64,000 bases of DNA, taken from SHVO01 sp041906145. GTDB lineage: Bacteria; Pseudomonadota; Alphaproteobacteria; Rhodospirillales; Rhodospirillaceae. Position 1 is the first letter of the stretch. Every line of letters starts with the position of its first letter. Below, in pieces: positions 1 to 7,683 of the stretch. Location of the stretch: the NCBI GenBank assembly GCA_041906145.1, contig JAYRJU010000001.1, positions 1,240,001-1,304,000 on the forward strand, written 5' to 3'. The translations under genes and the position numbers were made by a program. The notes under the pieces were generated by a model, which was given only the letters and a program-made list of their open reading frames with translations, had not been told where the DNA came from and searched no databases.

Positions 1-933
1 GCGTCCGGCAAGTCCTGGCGCGTTCTTGCAGGGCGTCAGTATCCGGGGAATGAGGAAGTTCTCCTGGTCGGCTTTTCCGACGCGCACCTGCCTGCCGACA
101 AGGACCTTCCCCAGGGACGGGGCTTCTCAGTAACCCGCGTGCGATCCTCGTCGCTCGACGCCGGCCTGCAATGGCTTGCTGCGGTACGAGCCGCGGGCAG
201 TAACGCCGATTTCTTCACGATGATGGCCGGGGATGTGACTGGCATCCTCAATCAGAGTGGTGATGTGATGGGTGGTCAACGGACCGCGACCGCATTTATT
301 CAGCGTGTCGCGGCTTGGCAGGACTTCATGGCACGGGAAGGTGCCACGCGACTTGGAAGCGAGGCGGAGATTGGACTGTTCGGAGAGCTGGTCACGCTGG
401 TCGGAATCCTTGAGACCGGAATTCCTCCGGCCGTCGCTGTTCGTTCCTGGGTTGGCCCGACCGATGCCCTGCATGACTTCGCGTTCTCCGCTGCTTCACT
501 CGAAGTGAAGACAACGGTGATGAAGGATCGCTTTCCGGCGCACGTATTCTGCCTGGAACAGCTCGACGAAATTCCGGGGCGGCTTCTCTATGTGGTCGCC
601 GTCCGCCTGAATGAATCGGGAGGTGGCATGACTCTGATCGAGTACGCGCGGTCTGTTCAGGCGCGGCTCGCGCCATCTCCCGAAGCGCAGGCTCTGTTCG
701 GTACGCGCCTCATCCGGGGCGGACTGAATGATGCCGATGCGGATGAGTACGTCCGTCGATTTGCCGTGGCATCGGTGAGAGTTATCCCAGTGGACGACGG
801 CTTCCCGCGGATCACCCGCTCCGGCACCCGTGCAGAAATCATCACGGCAAGGTACGAAGTAGACCTTGCTCACGACGAGGCTGCGGGTCTGGAAATGGGG
901 AGTATCGCGGCAATGATCGGGGGAATGGTGTAG
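1..933 (+). CDS. PD-(D/E)XK motif protein (DUF4420 family), 5' end outside the window
   Basis: The reading frame is open from the first base, so this is the C-terminal part (310 codons) of a longer gene; the internal start at 139 is not needed. The sequence resembles the DUF4420 group of predicted PD-(D/E)XK nucleases. An Asp (in ALHDFAF) followed by LEVKT supplies the D...ExK catalytic signature expected for a metal-dependent DNA nuclease. The stop codon abuts the ATG of the AIPR gene, so the two are co-transcribed. Genes of this family usually sit with Z1-domain, AIPR, Vsr and cytosine methyltransferase genes in DNA-modification-linked defence loci (family knowledge). The next three genes here fit that, and a Z1 or GHKL-ATPase gene may lie just upstream of the window (inference). 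Nuclease activity is predicted, not shown. Confidence 0.75.
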   Translation, partial: ASGKSWRVLAGRQYPGNEEVLLVGFSDAHLPADKDLPQGRGFSVTRVRSSSLDAGLQWLAAVRAAGSNADFFTMMAGDVTGILNQSGDVMGGQRTATAFIQRVAAWQDFMAREGATRLGSEAEIGLFGELVTLVGILETGIPPAVAVRSWVGPTDALHDFAFSAASLEVKTTVMKDRFPAHVFCLEQLDEIPGRLLYVVAVRLNESGGGMTLIEYARSVQARLAPSPEAQALFGTRLIRGGLNDADADEYVRRFAVASVRVIPVDDGFPRITRSGTRAEIITARYEVDLAHDEAAGLEMGSIAAMIGGMV

Positions 934-2724
934 ATGGAGCTGATCGAGTTTCTCAAGCAGACGCAGGCCGAAGTCCAGGCCGAGATCGGCGAACGCATGT
1001 CAGAAGACGGCGGTGCGTATCCGTATCCGGAAACGGTCTTCGCCGAGGTCGTGATGCAGCATATGGCCGAGGTCGGCATGACCTTCGAGCCTGTGGCCTG
1101 TCACTATCAATCCAAGGTCGGCAACGCGGCACTCCGCCTCAGCGGGTATGCAGTCTCTGATGAGGCGGACCAGCTTGATTTGTTTGTGAGTCTCTATGAC
1201 GAGGTGGAAGAGATCACGTCCATTCCGGACTCCGAGACCAAGAATGCCGCCGAACAGTGTCTTCGGTTCCTGACACGCTGCGCCGAAGGGCGTCTTGCGC
1301 GGACGATGGAGGAATCGAGCGATGCCTACGTGCTCGCCGTCACGATCGAGCAGAGCTACAAGAATCTCGATCAGATCAGAATCTACGTACTCACAGATCG
1401 ACAGGCGAAGTCCAAGAACTTCAAGGCCCGCGAGGTCAACGGCAAGACCGTAAAGCTCGAGGTGATGGATATCGAGCGCCTCTTCCGTCACTGGTCGGAG
1501 GGGAAGCCGCGCGACGAGCTGGTCGTGAACTTCGGGGAGGTCAGCGGCTCACCCTTGCCGTGCGTGTACGTGCCTGCTGATGGCACCGAATACAGCTATG
1601 CGATGACGGCGATTCCGGGTGAGGCGCTTCGATTTATCTATGAGAAGTATGGCGCGCGACTTCTTGAAGCCAACGTTAGATCTTTCCTGAGCGTGACGGG
1701 CAAGGTCAATAAGGGTATCCGCGAGACGCTGCGCAAGGACCCTGCCCGCTTCATGGCCTACAACAACGGCATCGTCATCGTCGCCGACGAGGTGAGAATC
1801 GATACGACACCGGAAGGCGGCCCCGGCATTTCGTGGATGAAAGGGATGCAGATCGTCAACGGTGGGCAGACAACGGCGTCGCTCTATTTCACCAAGAAGA
1901 AGGAACCGGACATCGAGCTGAAGAATGTCCGGGTGCCGGCGAAAATCATTGTCCTCAATTCCTCAACGACCGGCGACGAGGAAGAGCTGATCTCGAACAT
2001 CTCGCGATATGCGAACAGTCAGAATGCCGTGAAGTTATCCGATCTCTCGGCCAACAAGCCTTTCCACGTCGAGCTGGAAAAGCTTTCGCTCGCCACGTAT
2101 TGCCCTGACGGGGTCGGTCGTTGGTTCTATGAGCGAGCGGCCGGCAGCTACAACGTCATGCTCGCGCGTGACGGATCTACACCGGCAAAGCTGCGACAGC
2201 TCCGGGCAGCGATTCCGCCGGCCAGGAAGATGACCAAGACGGACGTGGCGAAATACCTTCACTGCTGGGAGGAGCGTCCTGATCTCGTCAGCTTCGGTTC
2301 GCAGAAAAACTTCGAAAGGTTTATGGCCGGCCTCGTCGATGAGGCCGGCAACATGACGAAACCCGTTCCCGACGGTGCGTTTTACAAACAGCTTGTCGCT
2401 AAGGCGATAATCTTCCGGACGGCCCAGAAGGTACTGAGGGGAAAATTCCCCGCATTTCAGGCAAACATCGTTACCTACGTCGTGGCGCTTCTCGCAAATA
2501 GGCTCGGCAACCGGATCGATCTTGATCGAATCTGGCTCGCGCAGGATATTTCGCCGCAGATGAAGGCGCTCATTCAGACCTGGGCCTCTCTGGTGAACGA
2601 CGGACTTCATCAGTCCGCAGCCGGCAGAATGGTCTCGGAATGGGCAAAGAAGCCCGAGTGCTGGACTGCAATTACTGGAGCAACCTATCCTCAGGAGGGT
2701 CCGCTTCCGGAACTGAGGACCTGA
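934..2724 (+). CDS. AIPR family protein (abortive infection phage resistance)
   Basis: A 596-residue protein of the AIPR family (PF10592), first linked to abortive infection against phage. The family hallmarks are clear: a MAYNNGIVI block near residue 274 and the MQIVNGGQTTASLY block near residue 305, followed by a conserved alpha/beta region and a helical C-terminal half. No transmembrane segment or signal peptide is seen, so it should act in the cytoplasm. It begins directly after the stop of the DUF4420 gene and is followed three bases later by vsr, which makes a tight operon. In related loci AIPR accompanies a cytosine methyltransferase, Vsr and PD-(D/E)XK nucleases; the molecular activity of AIPR is not settled. 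The family call is strong; the role as effector or sensor is inference. Confidence 0.88.
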   Translation: MELIEFLKQTQAEVQAEIGERMSEDGGAYPYPETVFAEVVMQHMAEVGMTFEPVACHYQSKVGNAALRLSGYAVSDEADQLDLFVSLYDEVEEITSIPDSETKNAAEQCLRFLTRCAEGRLARTMEESSDAYVLAVTIEQSYKNLDQIRIYVLTDRQAKSKNFKAREVNGKTVKLEVMDIERLFRHWSEGKPRDELVVNFGEVSGSPLPCVYVPADGTEYSYAMTAIPGEALRFIYEKYGARLLEANVRSFLSVTGKVNKGIRETLRKDPARFMAYNNGIVIVADEVRIDTTPEGGPGISWMKGMQIVNGGQTTASLYFTKKKEPDIELKNVRVPAKIIVLNSSTTGDEEELISNISRYANSQNAVKLSDLSANKPFHVELEKLSLATYCPDGVGRWFYERAAGSYNVMLARDGSTPAKLRQLRAAIPPARKMTKTDVAKYLHCWEERPDLVSFGSQKNFERFMAGLVDEAGNMTKPVPDGAFYKQLVAKAIIFRTAQKVLRGKFPAFQANIVTYVVALLANRLGNRIDLDRIWLAQDISPQMKALIQTWASLVNDGLHQSAAGRMVSEWAKKPECWTAITGATYPQEGPLPELRT

Positions 2725-2727
2725 CGG

Positions 2728-3174
2728 ATGGCAGATCGCCTTACTCCGGCGGAGCGAAGCGAGTTCATGTCGAAGGTGCGCGTCTCGGGCACGACCCCCG
2801 AACGCGTCATCCGCAGCTCGATCTTCCGCGCCGGCTATCGGTACCGACTCAACGACCGGCGCCTGCCTGGCGCTCCCGACATCGTGCTGCGGCGCCATAG
2901 GGTGGCGATCTTCGTCCACGGCTGCTTCTGGCATCGCCACCTCGACTGTCGGCTGTCCACCGTGCCGAAGTCCAATGTCGATTTCTGGACGACGAAGCTG
3001 GAGAAAAATGCGAAGCGGGACCAGGCAGCCGCCTCGGAACTTGTTAAAATGGGCTGGCGGGTGCTGGTCGTCTGGGAATGCGCCACGCGCGGGCGGCCAA
3101 ACCTGGAGGCGGTCGGTGCCCGCGTCGTGAAGTGGATGAACGGTCGTAGGCGGCGCGGGGAAATCCGGGGATAG
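2728..3174 (+). CDS. vsr: Very short patch repair endonuclease Vsr
   Basis: A 148-residue Vsr-type endonuclease, the usual length. Vsr nicks next to T:G mismatches made when 5-methylcytosine deaminates, starting very-short-patch repair. The catalytic Asp is at residue 51 (GAPDIV), and the FVHGCFWHRH block gives Cys66, Phe67, Trp68, His69 and His71. Cys74 and Cys118 (WECA) complete the structural zinc site, with one extra residue relative to E. coli Vsr between His71 and the next Cys. The N-terminal MSKVR..TTPE segment is typical. It lies between AIPR and the cytosine methyltransferase, so it either repairs damage caused by that enzyme or has been recruited as a nicking component of the defence locus. 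A GAGGAC ribosome-binding site precedes the ATG. Confidence 0.93.
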   Translation: MADRLTPAERSEFMSKVRVSGTTPERVIRSSIFRAGYRYRLNDRRLPGAPDIVLRRHRVAIFVHGCFWHRHLDCRLSTVPKSNVDFWTTKLEKNAKRDQAAASELVKMGWRVLVVWECATRGRPNLEAVGARVVKWMNGRRRRGEIRG

Positions 3175-3210
3175 CCCGGGTTCTTGGAACGGCTGTTTGC
3201 ATTCGGGGGC

Positions 3211-3231
3211 GATGCCAGGCAACCTGGCATC
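3211..3231. promoter_or_regulatory. Perfect 9-bp inverted repeat containing two CCWGG motifs
   Basis: GATGCCAGG, a three-base loop and CCTGGCATC form a perfect hairpin in the 84-bp gap between vsr and the methyltransferase gene, 27 bases before its ATG. Each arm carries a CCWGG pentamer (CCAGG and CCTGG), the Dcm-type site whose deaminated form is the classic Vsr substrate. It could be an operator, an attenuator hairpin, or a self-methylation site used for feedback on the methyltransferase. There is no T-run after it, so a simple intrinsic terminator is unlikely. The structure is seen; the role is inference. Confidence 0.5.
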
Positions 3232-3258
3232 TGAAAGTGGTTCGGCGGGCGTTCTTAA

Positions 3259-4269
3259 ATGGTGAGAGCTATTGATCTTTTCTGCGGTGCCGGGGGCAGC
3301 AGCTTCGGCGCCCAGGCAGCCGGTGTAACGATGGTCGGGGCGGTGGACGCCTGGGACATCGCTACTAGCACGTATGTCGACAATTTCCCGACGGCAAAGC
3401 GAAACGTCGTCACGCGCCGTCTGACGGACCGCAGCGGGGCAGAGCTTTTCGACCGTATCGGTCGTGTCGACCTGCTCCTCGCATCCCCTGAATGCACAAA
3501 CCACAGCGTCGCCAAGGGCGCGATGCCGCGCTGTGAGGAAAGTCAGCGATCAGGCTGGTATGTCCGCCGCTTCCTTGAAGATCTGGAGCCGCGCTGGATC
3601 GTGCTCGAGAACGTAACCGGTATGCGCCGCTGGGACGGCTTCGACGGCCTCGTCGCCATGCTGGAGAAGCGGTACGGCTATCACCTTCGCTTCCAGATAC
3701 TGGATGCCGCGGACTTCGGTGTGCCGCAGAGCCGTCGCCGACTGTTCATCATCGGAGACCGGAAGAAGGAACCGCGCGAGATTCAGATTCCGTCTACTCG
3801 CATCGTACCCGTGCGAAGAATTCTCGACCCGGTTTCACGCTGGGCGGCCAACCCGGTTTTCAACGGCAAGCGTGCCAAAGCCACTCTTGAACGCGTACAG
3901 CGTGGGATTGACGAACTAGGCCGTGGCAAAGATTTCCTCATCGTCTATTACGGCTCCGATGCTGCGGGCGGATGGCAGACGTTAGATCGCCCTCTTCGCA
4001 CGCTGACAACGCTCGATCGTTTTGGCTTGATCCGCTGGGACGGGAAGACACCTACGCTGCGAATGCTCCAGGTACCGGAGCTGGCCCGCGCTATGGGGCT
4101 CGCCGATGCAAGCACCAGGGCACCGTCACCGTTTGTGTTCAACCACGGTTCGCGACGCGACAAGATTAGACTCCTGGGAAATGGCGTTTGCGCACCTGTC
4201 ATGGCCGCGATAGTGCAGAATCTCGTGGACTCCGCGGCCGATACCATTCCGCGTATGGCAGCGGAATGA
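3259..4269 (+). CDS. DNA (cytosine-5-)-methyltransferase
   Basis: A 336-residue C5-cytosine DNA methyltransferase. Motif I is DLFCGAGG (residues 6-13, SAM binding), motif VI is LENVTG (116-121) and motif VIII is QSRRRLFIIG (157-166); the C-terminal GNGV block (motif X region) is present. The catalytic motif IV reads ASPEC with Cys79, so the usual Pro-Pro-Cys is replaced by Pro-Glu-Cys, a variant I associate with Vsr/AIPR-linked enzymes. The short target-recognition region before the C-terminal motifs gives no direct clue to the site, but the linked vsr and the upstream CCWGG hairpin suggest a Dcm-like target (inference). The stop TGA overlaps the ATG of the next gene. It probably protects host DNA within the AIPR/DUF4420 defence locus. 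Confidence 0.9.
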   Translation: MVRAIDLFCGAGGSSFGAQAAGVTMVGAVDAWDIATSTYVDNFPTAKRNVVTRRLTDRSGAELFDRIGRVDLLLASPECTNHSVAKGAMPRCEESQRSGWYVRRFLEDLEPRWIVLENVTGMRRWDGFDGLVAMLEKRYGYHLRFQILDAADFGVPQSRRRLFIIGDRKKEPREIQIPSTRIVPVRRILDPVSRWAANPVFNGKRAKATLERVQRGIDELGRGKDFLIVYYGSDAAGGWQTLDRPLRTLTTLDRFGLIRWDGKTPTLRMLQVPELARAMGLADASTRAPSPFVFNHGSRRDKIRLLGNGVCAPVMAAIVQNLVDSAADTIPRMAAE

Positions 4270-5159
4270 GCCGCGACTTTCTGCAGATTGCATGGCCCAT
4301 GATATTGTCCCTATTCAGGAAGGCGGCGAACGCCCCCCAAAAGCCGGACTGGGTTCGGTTGCCCGGGCGAATTGGCAATGCGCTGGTCGCGATCATCACC
4401 ATCGTCCAGGAAGAACACGACGCGGTGCGCGAACGGGGCGAGTTCAAAGACTTGGTAGGGGATACGCCTTACCTGCGCCGGAACGAAATTTGCGAGAACG
4501 TATACGATGTCATTCTTGCGAGAAGCGCCGATCGCAGCAACACGCCGTGTAGCGAATTGGTTCGCAACGTGGCCGAGCTTTTCAGGCCAGAGTTCATCAT
4601 CCTTTCGGGGATAGCTGGCGGGGTCCGTGGTCGCGACGGCATTGGGCTGGGCGACGTCGTCGTCGCAGACCATGTCGACTGGTACGAAATGCGCAAGATA
4701 GCCGATGGCAAGGATGTCATCCGTAAGCAAGCGTTCGACCATCCGTCGTTGTATCTGCGCGAGACCATCACCCAGCGCGTCAAGATAAGGGAGGAATGGC
4801 TTGCTCGCGTCGGGAAGGACAGGCCCGTCGAGGGACTGCCAAAGGTGCTGGAAGGCAACCTGATCGCAGGGGACAAGATTCTTGGCGATGGCGAAAACGC
4901 GTACCAGCGCAAGATCCTTGACGAGTTCGACAAAGCGCTAGCGGTCGATATGGAATCGTATGGCCTCGCCAGAGGCGTCTACAACGCCCGGAGCTCAAGG
5001 CACTACAACCTGAATTACCTCGTCATCCGCGGCATCTCAGACCTTGTCGACGACGAGGGCAACGACGGCCAACGTAAGAAATGGCGCGACTATGCCGCAG
5101 CAACGGCCGCAGCCTTCGCACTCTGCGTTACTGACGAAATTGTTGCGGTTTGCGGATGA
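4266..5159 (+). CDS. Phosphorylase-superfamily (MTA/SAH nucleosidase-like) protein
   Basis: Starting at the ATG at 4266 (ATGA overlap with the methyltransferase stop) gives 297 residues; the open frame extends upstream but the overlap start is preferred. From about residue 38 it matches the PNP/UDP-phosphorylase fold: ALVAIITIVQEEHDAV forms the first strand, GIAGG (115-119) the phosphate or ribose loop, VDMES (227-231) the base/ribose-binding glutamate segment, and RGISD (255-259) carries the likely catalytic Asp. The first ~37 residues are an unusual extension. The canonical role is cleavage of N-glycosidic bonds of nucleosides such as MTA or SAH. In bacterial conflict systems this fold acts as a nucleotide-destroying effector (Detocs is one example). 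Coupling to a methyltransferase and position before a NACHT-like NTPase suggest a defence role; the substrate is unknown. Confidence 0.8.
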   Translation: MSRDFLQIAWPMILSLFRKAANAPQKPDWVRLPGRIGNALVAIITIVQEEHDAVRERGEFKDLVGDTPYLRRNEICENVYDVILARSADRSNTPCSELVRNVAELFRPEFIILSGIAGGVRGRDGIGLGDVVVADHVDWYEMRKIADGKDVIRKQAFDHPSLYLRETITQRVKIREEWLARVGKDRPVEGLPKVLEGNLIAGDKILGDGENAYQRKILDEFDKALAVDMESYGLARGVYNARSSRHYNLNYLVIRGISDLVDDEGNDGQRKKWRDYAAATAAAFALCVTDEIVAVCG

Positions 5160-5170
5160 TTCCCTATAAT
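5143..5170 (+). promoter_or_regulatory. Predicted sigma-70 promoter of the NACHT-like/deaminase operon
   Basis: A perfect TATAAT -10 hexamer lies at 5165-5170. It is preceded after 16 bases by TTGCGG (5143-5148), which matches three of six bases of the -35 consensus. The start site would fall around 5176-5178, inside the LexA-type direct repeat. The promoter overlaps the 3' end of the phosphorylase-like gene and lies about 60 bases before the NTPase ATG. It is prediction from sequence only. Confidence 0.5.
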
Positions 5171-5172
5171 GA

Positions 5173-5187
5173 GAACAAAAAGAGAAC
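5173..5187 (-). promoter_or_regulatory. Alphaproteobacterial-type LexA (SOS) box
   Basis: GAAC, seven bases, GAAC; on the minus strand this is GTTC-N7-GTTC, the direct-repeat LexA site described for alphaproteobacteria. It begins three bases after a perfect TATAAT and overlaps the expected transcription start, an ideal place for repression. It is 45 bases upstream of the NACHT-like gene. The match is exact and was not noticed at other promoters in the window. This predicts DNA-damage induction of the NTPase and deaminase. LexA binding itself is inference. Confidence 0.6.
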
Positions 5188-5232
5188 ACAGTCGGCTAGC
5201 TATAAGCTGCCGTTGTTAATTTTAGGTGGCCC

Positions 5233-7179
5233 ATGAGTGGCGACGTCGAACAGGCTACCCAATACCTCAATGCGCTGGGCGAGCCGATTTCCCTGTCTGT
5301 TGCCCTTTGCGAAAATTATTCCGCGCTACTGCGGGGTGAACACGGCGAGCCGTTGTCGCACAGGGACCTGCTCCCGCTGGCCGCCAAGCGTGGACGCATC
5401 CTGCTCTCGGGTCGCGGCGCATCTGGCAAGAGCACCATCATGCGTCGGTTGCTTGTAGAGGGTGCAGCGGCGGGCAAGTCGGCGATATTTATCGATCTGT
5501 CGCGCTGGGACCACGACGCCACCGAAGGCTGGAAGAAGCGGCGCGAAAGCGCACGGGAGGCAATTGACTTCCTGCTGCGGCGCTTTAGCTCCGGCAAAAC
5601 AGATGTAGCCGACCTAGATTTTTTGCCGGCGCAGCAAGAGAAAATTCTGGTCGTCGATGGCTTAAACGAAACGCCTGGCTCGGTAGCCGACGATATTCTT
5701 TTGGCTTGCGATCAAGCCGCTTCGGTCATCATTAACTGCTCCGTTATAATTTCCGACAGGTTGGTCCGTCGACGTACAAATGGTGATGATCGCTGGTATT
5801 TCGCGATGCCGCTCGCCGTCGATATCGAGGAAGCGCGGAAGCACGTGGATGTGGATGCCTTGGCTCCTGCGGCAAAGCGCTTACTCGACAGTCCGTATTT
5901 CGTCGACAAGGCGATGAAAGGCGCTTTGAAAGCCTCCCCGCTCGCCACAATCCGAGATTTTATAGAAAGTCGGGGTAAGTTGAATGCCGAAGGGCTAGCT
6001 CTTGCCGCCGAAGGTGCCTTCGTCGCCTACCAGCGTGATGAGTCCCGTTCCTTCGATCCCACGCGATTCCCGGGCGAAGCAGGCGCGGCTGTTGCGCGAA
6101 CGCTTCGGGAAGGCGGAGTCCTGATCGCTTTGCCTACGGGACGGGTAGCGTTTAATCATCATTGGGTACACGATTATCTGGCGGCCAAGCACCTAGCCGC
6201 GCATCCTGAATTCTGGAGCTTTGAGCGCCGCCATGCCTCGCTGGACAGCCTGACGTTCAAGGCCAACTCCTTCGACGCGGTAGCGTTCACACTGGAAGAA
6301 CTGGGTGCGGATGCAAAGGATGATTTTCTACGCGCCGTCTATGACTGGAATCCCTATGCCGCCGGCTACGCGCTAGCAGAAGTCGAGGAGATATCCCCGA
6401 CTAATATCTCGCGCTCGCTAAGGACAATCATCCTCGCCATGCTGGCCGAAAGGAAGTTTGACCGACACTACCTTTCCGCTCGCAGGGCGTTGGACGCACT
6501 TGAGTTATTTAAAGACGATGCCGCGATAGCAATGAGAAATGCCCAAGATCGCGACGCCCTGATAGCTATTATCTCGGCCGAGGCGGATCATTCGGACTCT
6601 TTTGCTCGCTGGAAGGCATTGTTCACGCTACCAAGCGGAGGAGCCGCTTCTGACCCCTTGGTGAATGCGGTCGAGGACGACGACTCCATCGTTGGCTGGA
6701 CCGCCGCGAACGTTTTAAAGCGACTGTCGCTGACGGGCGATCAGATAAGGCGGATCGTGAACATGGCCAAGAACGGACGGCCCGTCGTCCGGTGGCGCGC
6801 ATGCCACGTGATGGGAAGCACTGTTGAAAACGAGTTCTACGCGGCACTGCTCGACCGAGTCACTGAGGACCCCGACGAGAATGTGCGGTACGGCGCCATT
6901 CGATCACTCGTCGAGTTCGCTTCGCACTCGCCGGAACTAGCCACGCGTTTGGTCGCGGACCTAGGCCCGCGCCTCGACAAGATTGCCGAATCGCCGCGTG
7001 TCATGGCCGAGCTCAAGCGCGCAGTATTCCTCTCGAAGGGCTGTATGCCTAAAGGATGGTCGATGGAAATATCGCGACTTTTCTACGCACGTGCCGATCT
7101 CGCCACCGATCCAGTCGATATGGAAGCTTGGTCCAAGCTCTCCTCGGACTTGAGGCAGCATGATCGGATCGCAGCGTGA
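5233..7179 (+). CDS. NACHT-like STAND NTPase with HEAT-like repeats
   Basis: A 648-residue protein. After a short N-terminal helical segment, the Walker A loop is GRGASGKST (60-68) and the Walker B region is ILVVDGLNE (138-146); the DGLNE form is typical of NACHT-clade STAND ATPases. A helical region carrying a WVHDYLAAKHL segment (winged-helix/arm-like) follows, and the C-terminal half (from about residue 430) is made of alpha-helical HEAT-like repeats with a VRYGAIRSLVEF unit. STAND proteins use the repeats to sense an invader and oligomerise through the NTPase. There is no fused effector, so the effector is probably a neighbour: the phosphorylase-like gene before it or the deaminase after it. 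Its stop TGA overlaps the GTG of the deaminase gene. Promoter elements and an SOS box lie just upstream. Exact clade assignment is uncertain. Confidence 0.8.
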   Translation: MSGDVEQATQYLNALGEPISLSVALCENYSALLRGEHGEPLSHRDLLPLAAKRGRILLSGRGASGKSTIMRRLLVEGAAAGKSAIFIDLSRWDHDATEGWKKRRESAREAIDFLLRRFSSGKTDVADLDFLPAQQEKILVVDGLNETPGSVADDILLACDQAASVIINCSVIISDRLVRRRTNGDDRWYFAMPLAVDIEEARKHVDVDALAPAAKRLLDSPYFVDKAMKGALKASPLATIRDFIESRGKLNAEGLALAAEGAFVAYQRDESRSFDPTRFPGEAGAAVARTLREGGVLIALPTGRVAFNHHWVHDYLAAKHLAAHPEFWSFERRHASLDSLTFKANSFDAVAFTLEELGADAKDDFLRAVYDWNPYAAGYALAEVEEISPTNISRSLRTIILAMLAERKFDRHYLSARRALDALELFKDDAAIAMRNAQDRDALIAIISAEADHSDSFARWKALFTLPSGGAASDPLVNAVEDDDSIVGWTAANVLKRLSLTGDQIRRIVNMAKNGRPVVRWRACHVMGSTVENEFYAALLDRVTEDPDENVRYGAIRSLVEFASHSPELATRLVADLGPRLDKIAESPRVMAELKRAVFLSKGCMPKGWSMEISRLFYARADLATDPVDMEAWSKLSSDLRQHDRIAA

Positions 7180-7655
7180 CCAAGCCAAGCTGGCAAGAAC
7201 TGTGGGATCGGAGATTTCTTGAACTTGCCAAGATGTTCGGAACCTGGAGCAAGGATCGATCTGCAGGGACTGGCTGCGTAATTGTAGGGCCAGACCGATT
7301 GTTGCGCGCATCTGGCTATAACGGTTTCGCCCGCGGGATCGATGATGAGGTTCCCGAACGACACGAACGACCGGCAAAGTATTCGTGGACTGAGCACGCC
7401 GAGCGCAATGCCATCTACAACGCGGCGCGGCTGGGTATCGCGCTCAACGGTTGCACTATGTACGTGAATTGGTTTCCCTGCATCGACTGTGCCCGATCGA
7501 TCGTGCAGTCGGGCCTGATACGTCTCGTCGGCTTGAAGCCCGACCATTCCGATGAGCGGTGGGGCGCTGAATTTAAGCTTGCTTCGGATATGCTTCTAGA
7601 AAGCGGTATCGAGACCACGCTGTATAATTTCCCAGACTTGGCGGCCCGAAAGTAA
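7176..7655 (+). CDS. dCMP/cytidine deaminase-family protein
   Basis: A 159-residue zinc-dependent nucleotide deaminase. The zinc site is complete: HAE at residues 74-76 (catalytic Glu75) and PCIDC at 101-105. Overall length and the YNGFARGI and EHAERNAIYNAA segments fit the deoxycytidylate deaminase group rather than tRNA adenosine deaminases. It starts with GTG overlapping the TGA of the NACHT-like gene (GTGA), which strongly implies coupled translation and a joint function. Defence-associated deoxycytidylate deaminases such as AvcD deplete dC nucleotides during phage infection, and AvcD carries a P-loop domain on the same chain. Here NTPase and deaminase are separate but coupled, so a split analogue is plausible (inference). 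The deaminase call is strong; substrate and activation are unknown. Confidence 0.85.
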   Translation: MTKPSWQELWDRRFLELAKMFGTWSKDRSAGTGCVIVGPDRLLRASGYNGFARGIDDEVPERHERPAKYSWTEHAERNAIYNAARLGIALNGCTMYVNWFPCIDCARSIVQSGLIRLVGLKPDHSDERWGAEFKLASDMLLESGIETTLYNFPDLAARK

Positions 7656-7683
7656 GCTGGACGCATCGGAGTGAAGTGCAGAG

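Noticed and set aside
2035..3504. 489-codon minus-strand open frame
   Set aside because: Antisense to AIPR, vsr and the methyltransferase, all of which have clear family motifs.
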